From Microscillaceae bacterium (lineage in GTDB: Bacteria > Bacteroidota > Bacteroidia > Cytophagales > Microscillaceae): a DNA stretch of 41,848 nt. The DNA is taken from the NCBI GenBank assembly GCA_003483885.1, contig DMXI01000479.1, positions 1-41,848 on the forward strand. Reading direction: 5' to 3'. Below are positions 25,003 through 33,124 of this stretch, piece after piece (position 1 is the first letter of the stretch; each line of letters starts with the position of its first letter). The notes beneath the pieces were generated by a model. It saw only the letters and a program-made list of their open reading frames with translations. It made no database searches and had not been told where the DNA came from. The position numbers were made by a program, and so were the translations under genes.

Positions 25003-26709
25003 ATGAAGCAATTACAAACCAAAAACAAATCATTGAACACCTGCTTATTCTTAATGATTTGTACATTTTTATCGATAAGTACACAGGCTCAAAGTGTGTA
25101 CGCCCCCATCAACCAAGACTACGCTCACTTAATCAAACGCTACGAAATCAAAAATGGACGTTTTTTTAACAGACTCCATACCCAACTTCAGCCTTACTCG
25201 AGGAAATACATTGCCATGATGGCCGATAGTTTGACTACGAATCTTGGTGAACTCTCTCGCCAGGATAAGTTTAACCTTACTTATCTTAAGAATGACAATT
25301 GGGAATGGAGTGAATCTGCGGAGAACGATGCTAAAAAACCTTTCCTGCGTTATTTTTTAGACAAAAAATCTGACTTTTACCACTATCGCGACGAGGATTT
25401 CGAGGTGCACGTAAATCCAGTAATAGGTGTGGGTGGAAGCCTGGAAAGAGGAGATGTAAGCGCTACCCGTTACTTGAATACCCGAGGAGCGGAACTACGA
25501 GGGATGATTAGCAAAAAGGTAGGTTTTTATACGTACTTCACTGATAATCAAGCCATCTTTCCTACTTATGTCAACAATGAAATTACACGTCTAAATGCGG
25601 TACCCAACGAAGGTTTCTACAAACAAGAGCCAGGAGAAGAAAAGGTCGACTTTATTACGGCGCGAGGCTACATTACTTTTGATGTAATCAAAAATATTAG
25701 CTTACAATTTGGCCACGACAAAAACCAAATAGGTCCAGGATATCGCTCGCTGGCGCTGTCTGATTATTCCAGCAATTATCTGTTTTTGAAGCTGAACACC
25801 AATGTCTGGAAACTCAACTACCAAAACATTTTTGGGCAACTTACCGCTGAAGTCCTCAACTCAGACGGCTTGCGTCCCAAAAAATACTTTGCAACGCACC
25901 ACCTCAGCATAAATCTTAGCAAAAACTTCAACATTGGCCTTTTCGAGACAGTCATGTTTGCCCGCAACGACACCGTAAATACCAATGGTGGCAGTGGAAA
26001 CTTTGATTTTAATTACTTGAATCCTATTATTTTTTACCGCTCGGCCGAACAACAACTAGGCAGCCCCGACAATGCCTTACTTGGAATGGATTTTAAGTGG
26101 AATTTCCTCAAAAGGTTTTCTCTCTATGGGCAACTGGTCATCGATGAATTTGTCATCTCCGAAGTACGCAGTGGCAATGGCTGGTGGGGCAACAAGCAAG
26201 CCGGGCAAATCGGCCTTACCTATATAGATGTGCTTGGAGTCGATAATCTGGATCTGCAAGGGGAAGTAAATATTGTACGTCCCTATATGTATCGCCACAA
26301 TTTTCGCTATCGCAACTTTACCAACTACAATCAGGCCCTGGCCCACCCTATTGGTGCTAACTTCTATGAGTTTATTGGTATTGCCCGCTATCAACCTATT
26401 CCACGCCTCAACCTGATGGCCAAACTGCTATATACCCGCTATGGAGCCGATGCCAATGGCAGCAATTGGGGAAAAGATATTTTTACGAATCAAACATTTC
26501 AACAGGAATTTGGTAATAGAATAGCACAGGGTATCGAAACCAATTTGATTTTTGCGGACTTCAATGCCAGCTATCAGTTACGTCATAATATGTTTTTGGA
26601 CTTGCAGGCTACCTTCCGGCAAGAATCCAACGAGTTGGCAACTACTAGAAATCTGATTGGTTCCTTGACATTACGTTGGAATATCCCAAGACGTATTTAT
26701 GAATTTTAA
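25003..26709 (+). CDS. Wzi/RemB-like outer-membrane beta-barrel protein
   Basis: A 568-residue protein from the ATG at 25003 (TTG at 24973 is weaker). The signal peptide ends at about STQAQ. After an N-terminal periplasmic part (~25-120) it has alternating amphipathic strands, many aromatic girdle residues and a C-terminal strand ending in phenylalanine (RRIYEF), the mark of an outer-membrane barrel. Landmarks such as FGHDKNQIGPGYRSLALSDY and WKLNYQNIFGQL are shared by Wzi-type capsule-assembly proteins and by RemB of gliding bacteria. The two cannot be told apart by eye. Neither capsule nor gliding genes adjoin it. Confidence 0.78.
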   Translation: MKQLQTKNKSLNTCLFLMICTFLSISTQAQSVYAPINQDYAHLIKRYEIKNGRFFNRLHTQLQPYSRKYIAMMADSLTTNLGELSRQDKFNLTYLKNDNWEWSESAENDAKKPFLRYFLDKKSDFYHYRDEDFEVHVNPVIGVGGSLERGDVSATRYLNTRGAELRGMISKKVGFYTYFTDNQAIFPTYVNNEITRLNAVPNEGFYKQEPGEEKVDFITARGYITFDVIKNISLQFGHDKNQIGPGYRSLALSDYSSNYLFLKLNTNVWKLNYQNIFGQLTAEVLNSDGLRPKKYFATHHLSINLSKNFNIGLFETVMFARNDTVNTNGGSGNFDFNYLNPIIFYRSAEQQLGSPDNALLGMDFKWNFLKRFSLYGQLVIDEFVISEVRSGNGWWGNKQAGQIGLTYIDVLGVDNLDLQGEVNIVRPYMYRHNFRYRNFTNYNQALAHPIGANFYEFIGIARYQPIPRLNLMAKLLYTRYGADANGSNWGKDIFTNQTFQQEFGNRIAQGIETNLIFADFNASYQLRHNMFLDLQATFRQESNELATTRNLIGSLTLRWNIPRRIYEF

Positions 26710-26842
26710 GGGGTAATTTTTATTGAAGGTTTTTCATTCCTATAACCACAGACTACTTTTCTATAAAAGCCAAACAATTTAGTCTTATTACGGCTTACTA
26801 TACTACTACTATAGTGGCATTGGCACTGTCAAGTAAGTACTT

Positions 26843-26903
26843 TATATCCTGATTGAAGCGATCCTGGCTCAACTTACTGGGATTCAGCTTCAATCAGGAT
26901 ATA
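26843..26903. repeat. Long perfect hairpin
   Basis: The 17-nt arm TATATCCTGATTGAAGC (26843-26859) is the perfect reverse complement of 26887-26903. The stem can extend inward through GATCC (26860-26864) with GGATT (26880-26884). There is no T-tract on either strand. It lies 46 nt before the ATG of the TPR protein, in a 240-nt gap that also has ACTATA/TATAGT (near 26799-26817). Confidence 0.8.
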
Positions 26904-26949
26904 TATAATACCATTATTCACCTATTTGATCGAGAAACTAGACACGACT

Positions 26950-29352
26950 ATGAAAACACTTCACCTTGTTTTTACCTGGTTGCTTTTAGGGGCTTACTGT
27001 TTGCCTGTAGCAGCTCAGGAAATCAACACCCAGCAATTAGAAGCTAAACTAAAAAACTTAAAAAACACGGCAGAAAAAGTAGACGTCCTCAATAAGCTGG
27101 CCGAAGAATATAAAAATCAAAAAGCGCTGGACAAAGGGGAAAACTATGCTAAGCAAGCCATCTCGCTGGCCAAAAAGCTCAACTACACGCTAGGCTTGGC
27201 AGAAGCCTACCATCAACAGGGAGCCATTATGGCCAATCATAAAAAGTTTCAGGAAGCACGCAAGTATTTTCAGCAAGCGCTGACCCTTTTTCAACAAAAA
27301 AATGCGGCTCTAAAAACGGCCATCCTACTCAATAAAATCGGAGGGGTATATTATTACTTAAAAGAGTTTGACCAAGCCATTCAATACATTGCGGCATCCT
27401 CTCAAAAATACGATTCATTGAAACTTTATAAAGATGCGGTACAGCTCAAGGCTTATGTAGGAATTGTATATGCTGAAAAGGGCGATTATCCTAATGCGCT
27501 GAAATACTACAACGAAGCGGTCGCCAGTTACCAGAAAAACAATCAAAAGGTAGAAGAAGCCAATATCTTGGTCAATATCGCGGTGATATACCTTCAACAA
27601 AAAAAGTTGGATAAATCTACCGAAACCCTCAAACGCTCTTTGCAGCTATTTGAAACATTGAAAATGGTACCCCAACAAGGAAATGTGGCTGAAAGGATTG
27701 CGGATAATTATCTTTCGCTTAAAGATTATGAGCAGACCGCCCAATACCTGCAAAAAGCGCTCACTGCTTATGAAGCCTCCAATCAAAAGGAACCAACCTT
27801 GCGCGCTTGCAAGCGGCTAGCCGCGGTTTACTACAACCAACAAAAGTACGTACAAGCCGTAGAAATGAGTCAAAAACTGGTGACGTCTTTGGAAGCTGCC
27901 AAAGACGAAAAAAGGCTATTGACCGAATGGACTAATTTGGGGATTTTGTACCGAATTACTGAGAAATACGACAAGGCGCTGGAATATTATAAAAAATCGC
28001 TTGAGCTCCGGAAAAAACTGAATGACAAGTCAGCCGTTGCGGCCATCATGGTAAATATCGGAGAGGCATATGCCCTGAAAAAAAATATGGGAGAAAGCAT
28101 CAAGGCTTATAGCCAATCGCTGAAAATGCGGGAAGAACTCAAGGATACCACTGGTGTGGTGGCAGTATTGGGGCAGTTTGCCATTTTGTACAATAGCATC
28201 AAAGAACATCGTAAGGTGGGGGGTATTTTAGAAAAAGCTTATAAAATCCGGAAAATACAGCTAAAAAATGGCCAATTTTCTATGGAGAAAATGTTAGAGT
28301 TGATGCACGACCTGTCAAACGCTTATTACAAAGCCGATAAGTTTGAAAAGGTGTATTTTTATGAAAATGAACTTTTGAAGATACATCAGCAAAGGAAGGA
28401 TGAAACAAATATTGCCCAAACCTTGCTCAATTTGGGAGTTTGTTCTGAACGCTTAAAACGCAACTCGGAGGCAATTGATTATTACGAAAAGGCTCAGCAA
28501 AAATTCACAAAATTAGGATTAAAAGATGCCAGTGCCAAGGTTTTGTACAACAGTGGTACACTGTACCGAAACATGAAAAACGATTTGATGGCTATTGAAA
28601 AGTTCAAAAAAAGCCTGGCTATTCGCGAAGAAATGCAGCAAAAAGAAGCCATCAAGATTATTGCTGACGAAATAGGACATTTGTATCGGGTAAGGGAGCA
28701 ATACAAAGAAGCCTTGGTGTATTTCAAAAAAGCAGATGACTATGTAGAAAACCCCGAAAATGAGAAGAAGATATTGCAAAGTATGCTTATTTGTCATTTT
28801 AACTTAGGTCAAAATGAAGAAGCTTTGAAAATTACAGATGAGCTTATCCAACTAGATCCCAAAAACCCTGATTTCTATAACAAAAAAGGGTTGATTTTGA
28901 ACAAGATGAAAAAGTACAAGGAAGCGGTAAAGACATTCTCACAAGCGACCAAATCAGGCGAAATCACTTATAACTTTAACCGAGCCTGGGCATACCTCCA
29001 AATGAACGATTACCCCAAGGCCATTGCCGATTACGATACTTGCCTCATAGTGGTTCAAAACTCCGCCGACTTGTATGCTTATCGTGGTTTTGCTTATACC
29101 AAAAACAAACAACTCGACAAAGCCAAAGCAGACTTGGAAAAGACTTCAAGTTTAGAGATTGGAAATAGCTTCATATACCTTAGCTGGGTGGCTTACTACC
29201 TTGCGAAACAAGAAAAAGAAAAAGCGCTCGAATACCTCAAAAAAGCGAATAAGTTTAAGTTAAATGGTACCGAGAAGGACATACTACAAACCGACGAAAT
29301 GTTTGCCTCGATACGCAAAACCAAAGCTTATAAGGACTTGATCAAGAAATAA
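26950..29352 (+). CDS. Exported multi-TPR protein
   Basis: An 800-residue protein from the ATG at 26950 (TTG at 26926 rejected). A signal peptide (~1-22, ending PVAAQ) is followed by some 18 tandem tetratricopeptide repeats, for example IGEAYALKKNMGESIKAYSQ, GTLYRNMKNDLMAIEKFKKS and FYNKKGLILNKMKKYKEAVK. The repeats fill the chain to the end. No kinase, phosphatase or membrane helix follows, unlike many Cytophagales TPR sensors, so it is a soluble scaffold in the periplasm. The next gene begins 3 nt after its stop, so the two are an operon and perhaps partners. It may be controlled through the long hairpin upstream. Confidence 0.85.
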   Translation: MKTLHLVFTWLLLGAYCLPVAAQEINTQQLEAKLKNLKNTAEKVDVLNKLAEEYKNQKALDKGENYAKQAISLAKKLNYTLGLAEAYHQQGAIMANHKKFQEARKYFQQALTLFQQKNAALKTAILLNKIGGVYYYLKEFDQAIQYIAASSQKYDSLKLYKDAVQLKAYVGIVYAEKGDYPNALKYYNEAVASYQKNNQKVEEANILVNIAVIYLQQKKLDKSTETLKRSLQLFETLKMVPQQGNVAERIADNYLSLKDYEQTAQYLQKALTAYEASNQKEPTLRACKRLAAVYYNQQKYVQAVEMSQKLVTSLEAAKDEKRLLTEWTNLGILYRITEKYDKALEYYKKSLELRKKLNDKSAVAAIMVNIGEAYALKKNMGESIKAYSQSLKMREELKDTTGVVAVLGQFAILYNSIKEHRKVGGILEKAYKIRKIQLKNGQFSMEKMLELMHDLSNAYYKADKFEKVYFYENELLKIHQQRKDETNIAQTLLNLGVCSERLKRNSEAIDYYEKAQQKFTKLGLKDASAKVLYNSGTLYRNMKNDLMAIEKFKKSLAIREEMQQKEAIKIIADEIGHLYRVREQYKEALVYFKKADDYVENPENEKKILQSMLICHFNLGQNEEALKITDELIQLDPKNPDFYNKKGLILNKMKKYKEAVKTFSQATKSGEITYNFNRAWAYLQMNDYPKAIADYDTCLIVVQNSADLYAYRGFAYTKNKQLDKAKADLEKTSSLEIGNSFIYLSWVAYYLAKQEKEKALEYLKKANKFKLNGTEKDILQTDEMFASIRKTKAYKDLIKK

Positions 29353-29355
29353 GGG

Positions 29356-30078
29356 ATGATAAGATTCATTGTTATTTTCATATTTCTAATAAACAGTTGG
29401 TTTATGTCGGTCAATGCTCAATCCTCGTCTGTGGTACAGCAAATCATCCAAAAACATCGTTCCAATACCTGGAAAGCAGAGCAATTGAGTCAATTGTTGC
29501 TCAAACAAGGGGCTCAGAAAGTGGAATGGACAGTAGAAGCTTGGGAGCTGGGCTATGAGATTGTACTCAAAGCCCACACCACTGGGCAAGAAGTGGTAGA
29601 GGTTTACTTAGAGTCTCGATTACCGTCTGAGGCTACCAAGCTTTATGTCAACCCTCGAAACCAACAGGCAGCCATTGCCCAACTTTATCATAATATTGAT
29701 CCATACAAAAACAAGTTTTCCAGTCAGTGGCTCCAATACTTTGATGACCAGGCCAAGTCCCTGGCAGCAGCCAACCAAATACTTGCACTTTGTAGATATC
29801 CTCAAACGATTAAACTGGTTTTACAGGATCAATATATCAAGGTGGAGTATATGAACTGGAAAAACGCCCGCTCCCTTAGGCATAAAAAAAACTACCATAT
29901 GTTGAAGCTGGACATTGCTATTGGCTTGTCTCAGTCAAAAGCGTTGGTAGATACTTTTCAATTTGGAAAGCATATGCAGGTTACATTTTCAGATGGTTCT
30001 ACTAAGCAAAACCGAAGAGAAGGAACGCTTATGTTGGCAAAAATCAAGGAATTGCAGGAGACATACCCAAAGGATTAA
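29356..30078 (+). CDS. Secreted protein of unknown function, TPR operon
   Basis: A 240-residue protein with a signal peptide (~1-21, ending SVNAQ). The mature part is mixed alpha/beta, with WKAEQLSQLLLKQGAQKVEW, TGQEVVEVYLESRLPSEATK and a basic C-terminal third. No known domain or catalytic motif is recognised. It starts 3 nt after the TPR gene, which suggests coupled expression and a joint role. Its 3' end overlaps the convergent GT2 gene by 4 nt (30075-30078), so the two transcripts end into each other. Confidence 0.72.
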   Translation: MIRFIVIFIFLINSWFMSVNAQSSSVVQQIIQKHRSNTWKAEQLSQLLLKQGAQKVEWTVEAWELGYEIVLKAHTTGQEVVEVYLESRLPSEATKLYVNPRNQQAAIAQLYHNIDPYKNKFSSQWLQYFDDQAKSLAAANQILALCRYPQTIKLVLQDQYIKVEYMNWKNARSLRHKKNYHMLKLDIAIGLSQSKALVDTFQFGKHMQVTFSDGSTKQNRREGTLMLAKIKELQETYPKD

Positions 30079-31184
30079 TATTTCCTCCCTTTCCAAATCA
30101 CCTTGGTAGGCCAAAAATAGAACACCATCATCATCCAGGTAAATACCAAATGGTATAGCTCAAATAGTCCGAGGTATTTGAATAACGATAACCGACCGAT
30201 GCGTCGGAATAGTGTACGCATAAAAATACTTTGTACACCCAGCTTGGCTCCTCCTAAAACCAATGCCCACCAAGGATGCCAAAAAGCAAGCATTGTGATC
30301 AAAGGCCAAAAACTACTGTGTAAAGTAAAAAATAAGGTGAGAAACCAGGGGGCCTGCAAAGCCCCATTCATCCAGCGCTTACGTTGGTGCAGCCAGCCTT
30401 TCACCGTTTTGATAGGTTGCGAAAAAGCCATTACTTCAGGGTGGATCAAGTTACGAAAATGGTATCCCTGGCCCACAATGGCCTGAAATAAGGCAAAATC
30501 TTCGGTAATAGAGAAGGGAATGTGTTCGTAGCCTCCAGTGGCCTGATACGCTTCAGGATTGATGCCCAGGTTGTTGCCCATGGCCGTTACGGCAATACCC
30601 CGATCGCTCCATACTTTGATCAACCCCAAGGCGTATACCCAATCTATGGCTTGCATTTTCGCAAATAAGGTAGTGCCCTGTACCAAGGTAAAACCAGTGA
30701 CAATACCGACCGACTTGTTTGTAGAATTTGATAGTTGTTGAGTGCTACACATAGCCTGCACCCAGCGAGCAGGTACTTCAATATCGGCATCGGTTACCAG
30801 CCAAAATGCTCCATCGGCAGCCTGCGCCAAATGGGCCAATACATTGGCTTTTCCCTGAGCTACCCCCAAATTTTCGCGAATATTGACCAATTGAAAATGA
30901 GGCTTATCGGCTATGAAATTTTGGATGATCTTTTCGGTAGCATCGGTAGATTGGTCGTTGCCTAGTAAGATTTGCAGATGGCTTTTGGGATAATCTAATT
31001 GCTCTAGGGCTTGCATACACCGCAAAATATTCTCCTCTTCGTTGCGAGCTGCAACCATAATGGTGACTTTCACTAAAGGATTGGGGAGTTCGTTGGTAAC
31101 TTGATCTTGATGGGTGAGTAAATCTAGCAACAAAAGAAACTGGAGAAGTAAATAAATGCCTAGTATGATAAATAAGATAAGCAC
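30075..31184 (-). CDS. Family 2 glycosyltransferase, membrane-bound
   Basis: A 369-residue protein with an N-terminal membrane helix (~1-21), a GT-A domain and 2-3 C-terminal helices (~281-355). The active-site set is present: D132-A-D134 (TDADIEV), E228-D229 (ITEDFALF) and QxxRW as Q267-RKR-W271, so it is of the processive or polyprenyl-type GT2 class. The start is GTG at 31184. It is the last gene of the minus-strand operon that includes a polysaccharide deacetylase 5 nt upstream. Together with the GT2 at 34635 they probably make or modify an envelope polysaccharide or glycolipid (inference). Confidence 0.85.
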   Translation of the reverse strand: MLILFIILGIYLLLQFLLLLDLLTHQDQVTNELPNPLVKVTIMVAARNEEENILRCMQALEQLDYPKSHLQILLGNDQSTDATEKIIQNFIADKPHFQLVNIRENLGVAQGKANVLAHLAQAADGAFWLVTDADIEVPARWVQAMCSTQQLSNSTNKSVGIVTGFTLVQGTTLFAKMQAIDWVYALGLIKVWSDRGIAVTAMGNNLGINPEAYQATGGYEHIPFSITEDFALFQAIVGQGYHFRNLIHPEVMAFSQPIKTVKGWLHQRKRWMNGALQAPWFLTLFFTLHSSFWPLITMLAFWHPWWALVLGGAKLGVQSIFMRTLFRRIGRLSLFKYLGLFELYHLVFTWMMMVFYFWPTKVIWKGRKY

Positions 31185-31189
31185 TGTTC

Positions 31190-31840
31190 CTAAAAATTAG
31201 TCGACTCAATTGCCTTAAACGTAAATCCTTTCTCAGCAAAATGTTGCAAATAACGGGGCAGTACCCATTTGAGCTTTTCGATGGATTTGACACTATCGTG
31301 AAAAACGACAATAGATCCAGCCGTGGTGTGCGCAATGGCTTTCTCCAGACAACGCTCAGGGCTTAATTGTGCGTCAAAGTCATAAGTGAGCACATCCCAC
31401 ATAATCACCTGATAATCAGACGATAATTGCTTCATTTGATTTTTTCTGATCTTCCCGTAAGGCGGGCGAAACAAAGGTTTTGAAGGCAAGCTTGTTTGGG
31501 TGCGATCGGTCATAATTTCCTGGCATTGAGCAATATTTGCCAAGTAGGCAGTATCCTCGGTCTTCCAGCCATTCAAATGATGATAGGTATGGTTTCCTAC
31601 CTGATGCCCAGCAGCAATGACTTGATTGTAAATCTCAGGATGCTTTCGAACATTGTCTCCTACGCAAAAAAAGGTTGCTTTGGCCTGATATGGCTCAAGT
31701 TGTTCAAGCACGTATTCGGTCACTTCAGGAATAGGTCCATCGTCAAAAGTCAGGAAAATAACCGGATCTTGGGTATTTACTTTCCAGGTATATTGGGGAA
31801 GCACCTGGCGAACCCACCAGGCCGTTTTAAAAAAGCGCAT
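31190..31840 (-). CDS. Polysaccharide deacetylase (NodB family, CE4)
   Basis: A 216-residue protein carrying all NodB motifs: TFDDGP (catalytic D33, metal D34), HTYHH (metal H84 and H88), RPPYG (125-129), IMWDVLTYDFD (~147-156) and IVVFHDS (H181). The enzyme removes acetyl groups from N-acetylglucosamine-type polymers, or a similar sugar, in a metal-dependent way. There is no clear signal peptide, only a weakly hydrophobic N-terminus (FFKTAWWVRQVLP), so its location is uncertain. It lies 12 nt after the SpoIIE gene and 5 nt before the GT2 gene, hence in the same operon. Confidence 0.9.
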   Translation of the reverse strand: MRFFKTAWWVRQVLPQYTWKVNTQDPVIFLTFDDGPIPEVTEYVLEQLEPYQAKATFFCVGDNVRKHPEIYNQVIAAGHQVGNHTYHHLNGWKTEDTAYLANIAQCQEIMTDRTQTSLPSKPLFRPPYGKIRKNQMKQLSSDYQVIMWDVLTYDFDAQLSPERCLEKAIAHTTAGSIVVFHDSVKSIEKLKWVLPRYLQHFAEKGFTFKAIESTNF

Positions 31841-31852
31841 TCGATGTATATA

Positions 31853-33124
31853 TCAGTTTTCCAGGGTGTTCAGCTCATCATCCTCTTCTTGTTCGCCACT
31901 TTGGATGTATCGGCAAGACAATAAAGTAATATCGTCGCTGTATTGATTTTCCTGTTTAAACATTTGTATCTCCCTAATCAGATTATTGTGGATGTTGGTC
32001 ACGCTCAAATCATTGTTTTGCTGCACAAACTCCATCAAGCGATCAATCCCAAACTCTTCTCCTTCAGGGTTGGTGGTTTCGGTGATGCCATCGGTGTAGC
32101 AAAACAACAAAAACTCCTCTACGTTTTCTATTACCTTTTGGTTGATAAATGGCAAGGGGTCAAAAATCCCTAAAATGGTCGTACCACTGTGTAGCTGTTC
32201 GGCTTTGCCATTGTAAAACAAAAACGCAGGATTGTGTCCAGCATTGATGTAATGAAAAGTATGCTCGGTTCGGTTGAACAAGCCAATAAAAAAGGTAATA
32301 AAATGATCTCCCTGAGCATTGTCCCAAATCAAGCTATTCAATTCGGCAATGATTTGCTCCAAATTGTTGGTTTGACGGGTAAGCGTACGCAATGAAGCCT
32401 GGAAGTTAGACATCAACAAAGCCGCTGGTACTCCTTTGCCCGATACATCAGCAATACACAGCACAAACTCATCCTCTGAAATGGGAATGTAGTCGTAGTA
32501 GTCACCCCCTACGATTTGATGCGGGAAATAAGTAGCCTCTATCTGTAAAGATTTGGTTTTGGGCAAAGTCTTGGGAAACAGCATCGATTGCACTTGTTTA
32601 GCAATATCTAACTCCTTTTGGAAGGTTTCCTGCTTGATTTGTTTCCTTACCAGCTTTTTGTTTTCAATGGCTACAATGATGATGTTACTCAACGTTTGCA
32701 CAAAACGGGTATCTACATCATTGAGTTCTGAATCACTTTCGTTAGAATCAAGAAATACATAAGCCAGTACCTTATCTTTGTGAAATACTGGAATGATTAC
32801 GTCAAATTCGTTGAATGCGTCAGAGGAGAAATCTACATATTCTACTGGAGAAATATCACGAACCTCAGATAGCGCCTCTGCCTCTAGTTCAATGCTGGAA
32901 AAATCCAGATTGGTACCAAAGTCTACCTTACAATACCACTGACTCTCGTCATCTTCATACACGTATAAGGCCAGTTTTTCTACCTGTAGATTACCCTGTA
33001 GGGTAAACTTATACATCTTGTACAAAGAATCTTCCGGTGCATTGTTATTGATTACCTGAGTAATTTCAAGGATAGAATTTAGCTCTAGTTCAATCAAATG
33101 ATATTTCTTCTGATACATACTCAC
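31853..33124 (-). CDS. GAF-SpoIIE protein phosphatase (RsbU-like)
   Basis: A 423-residue cytoplasmic protein with a divergent GAF-like domain (~15-155), a helical linker (~157-185) and a SpoIIE/PP2C domain (~190-405). Metal ligands are in IVGGDYYDY (D208) and CIADVSGKGVPAALLM (D226); YTDGITE and YSDDITLLSCRY hold the remaining acids. It is closer to classical RsbU than the other two SpoIIE proteins here. The GTG at 33124 overlaps the permease stop by 4 nt; ATG at 33118 is the alternative start and leaves a 2-nt gap. Translational coupling to an OppC-like gene is unusual. No antagonist or RsbW gene is nearby. Confidence 0.88.
   Translation of the reverse strand: MSMYQKKYHLIELELNSILEITQVINNNAPEDSLYKMYKFTLQGNLQVEKLALYVYEDDESQWYCKVDFGTNLDFSSIELEAEALSEVRDISPVEYVDFSSDAFNEFDVIIPVFHKDKVLAYVFLDSNESDSELNDVDTRFVQTLSNIIIVAIENKKLVRKQIKQETFQKELDIAKQVQSMLFPKTLPKTKSLQIEATYFPHQIVGGDYYDYIPISEDEFVLCIADVSGKGVPAALLMSNFQASLRTLTRQTNNLEQIIAELNSLIWDNAQGDHFITFFIGLFNRTEHTFHYINAGHNPAFLFYNGKAEQLHSGTTILGIFDPLPFINQKVIENVEEFLLFCYTDGITETTNPEGEEFGIDRLMEFVQQNNDLSVTNIHNNLIREIQMFKQENQYSDDITLLSCRYIQSGEQEEDDELNTLEN

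Noticed and set aside
30904..31335. 143-codon minus-strand frame across the GT2/deacetylase border
   Set aside because: Overlaps the ends of two well-supported genes on the same strand in another frame; no family features.
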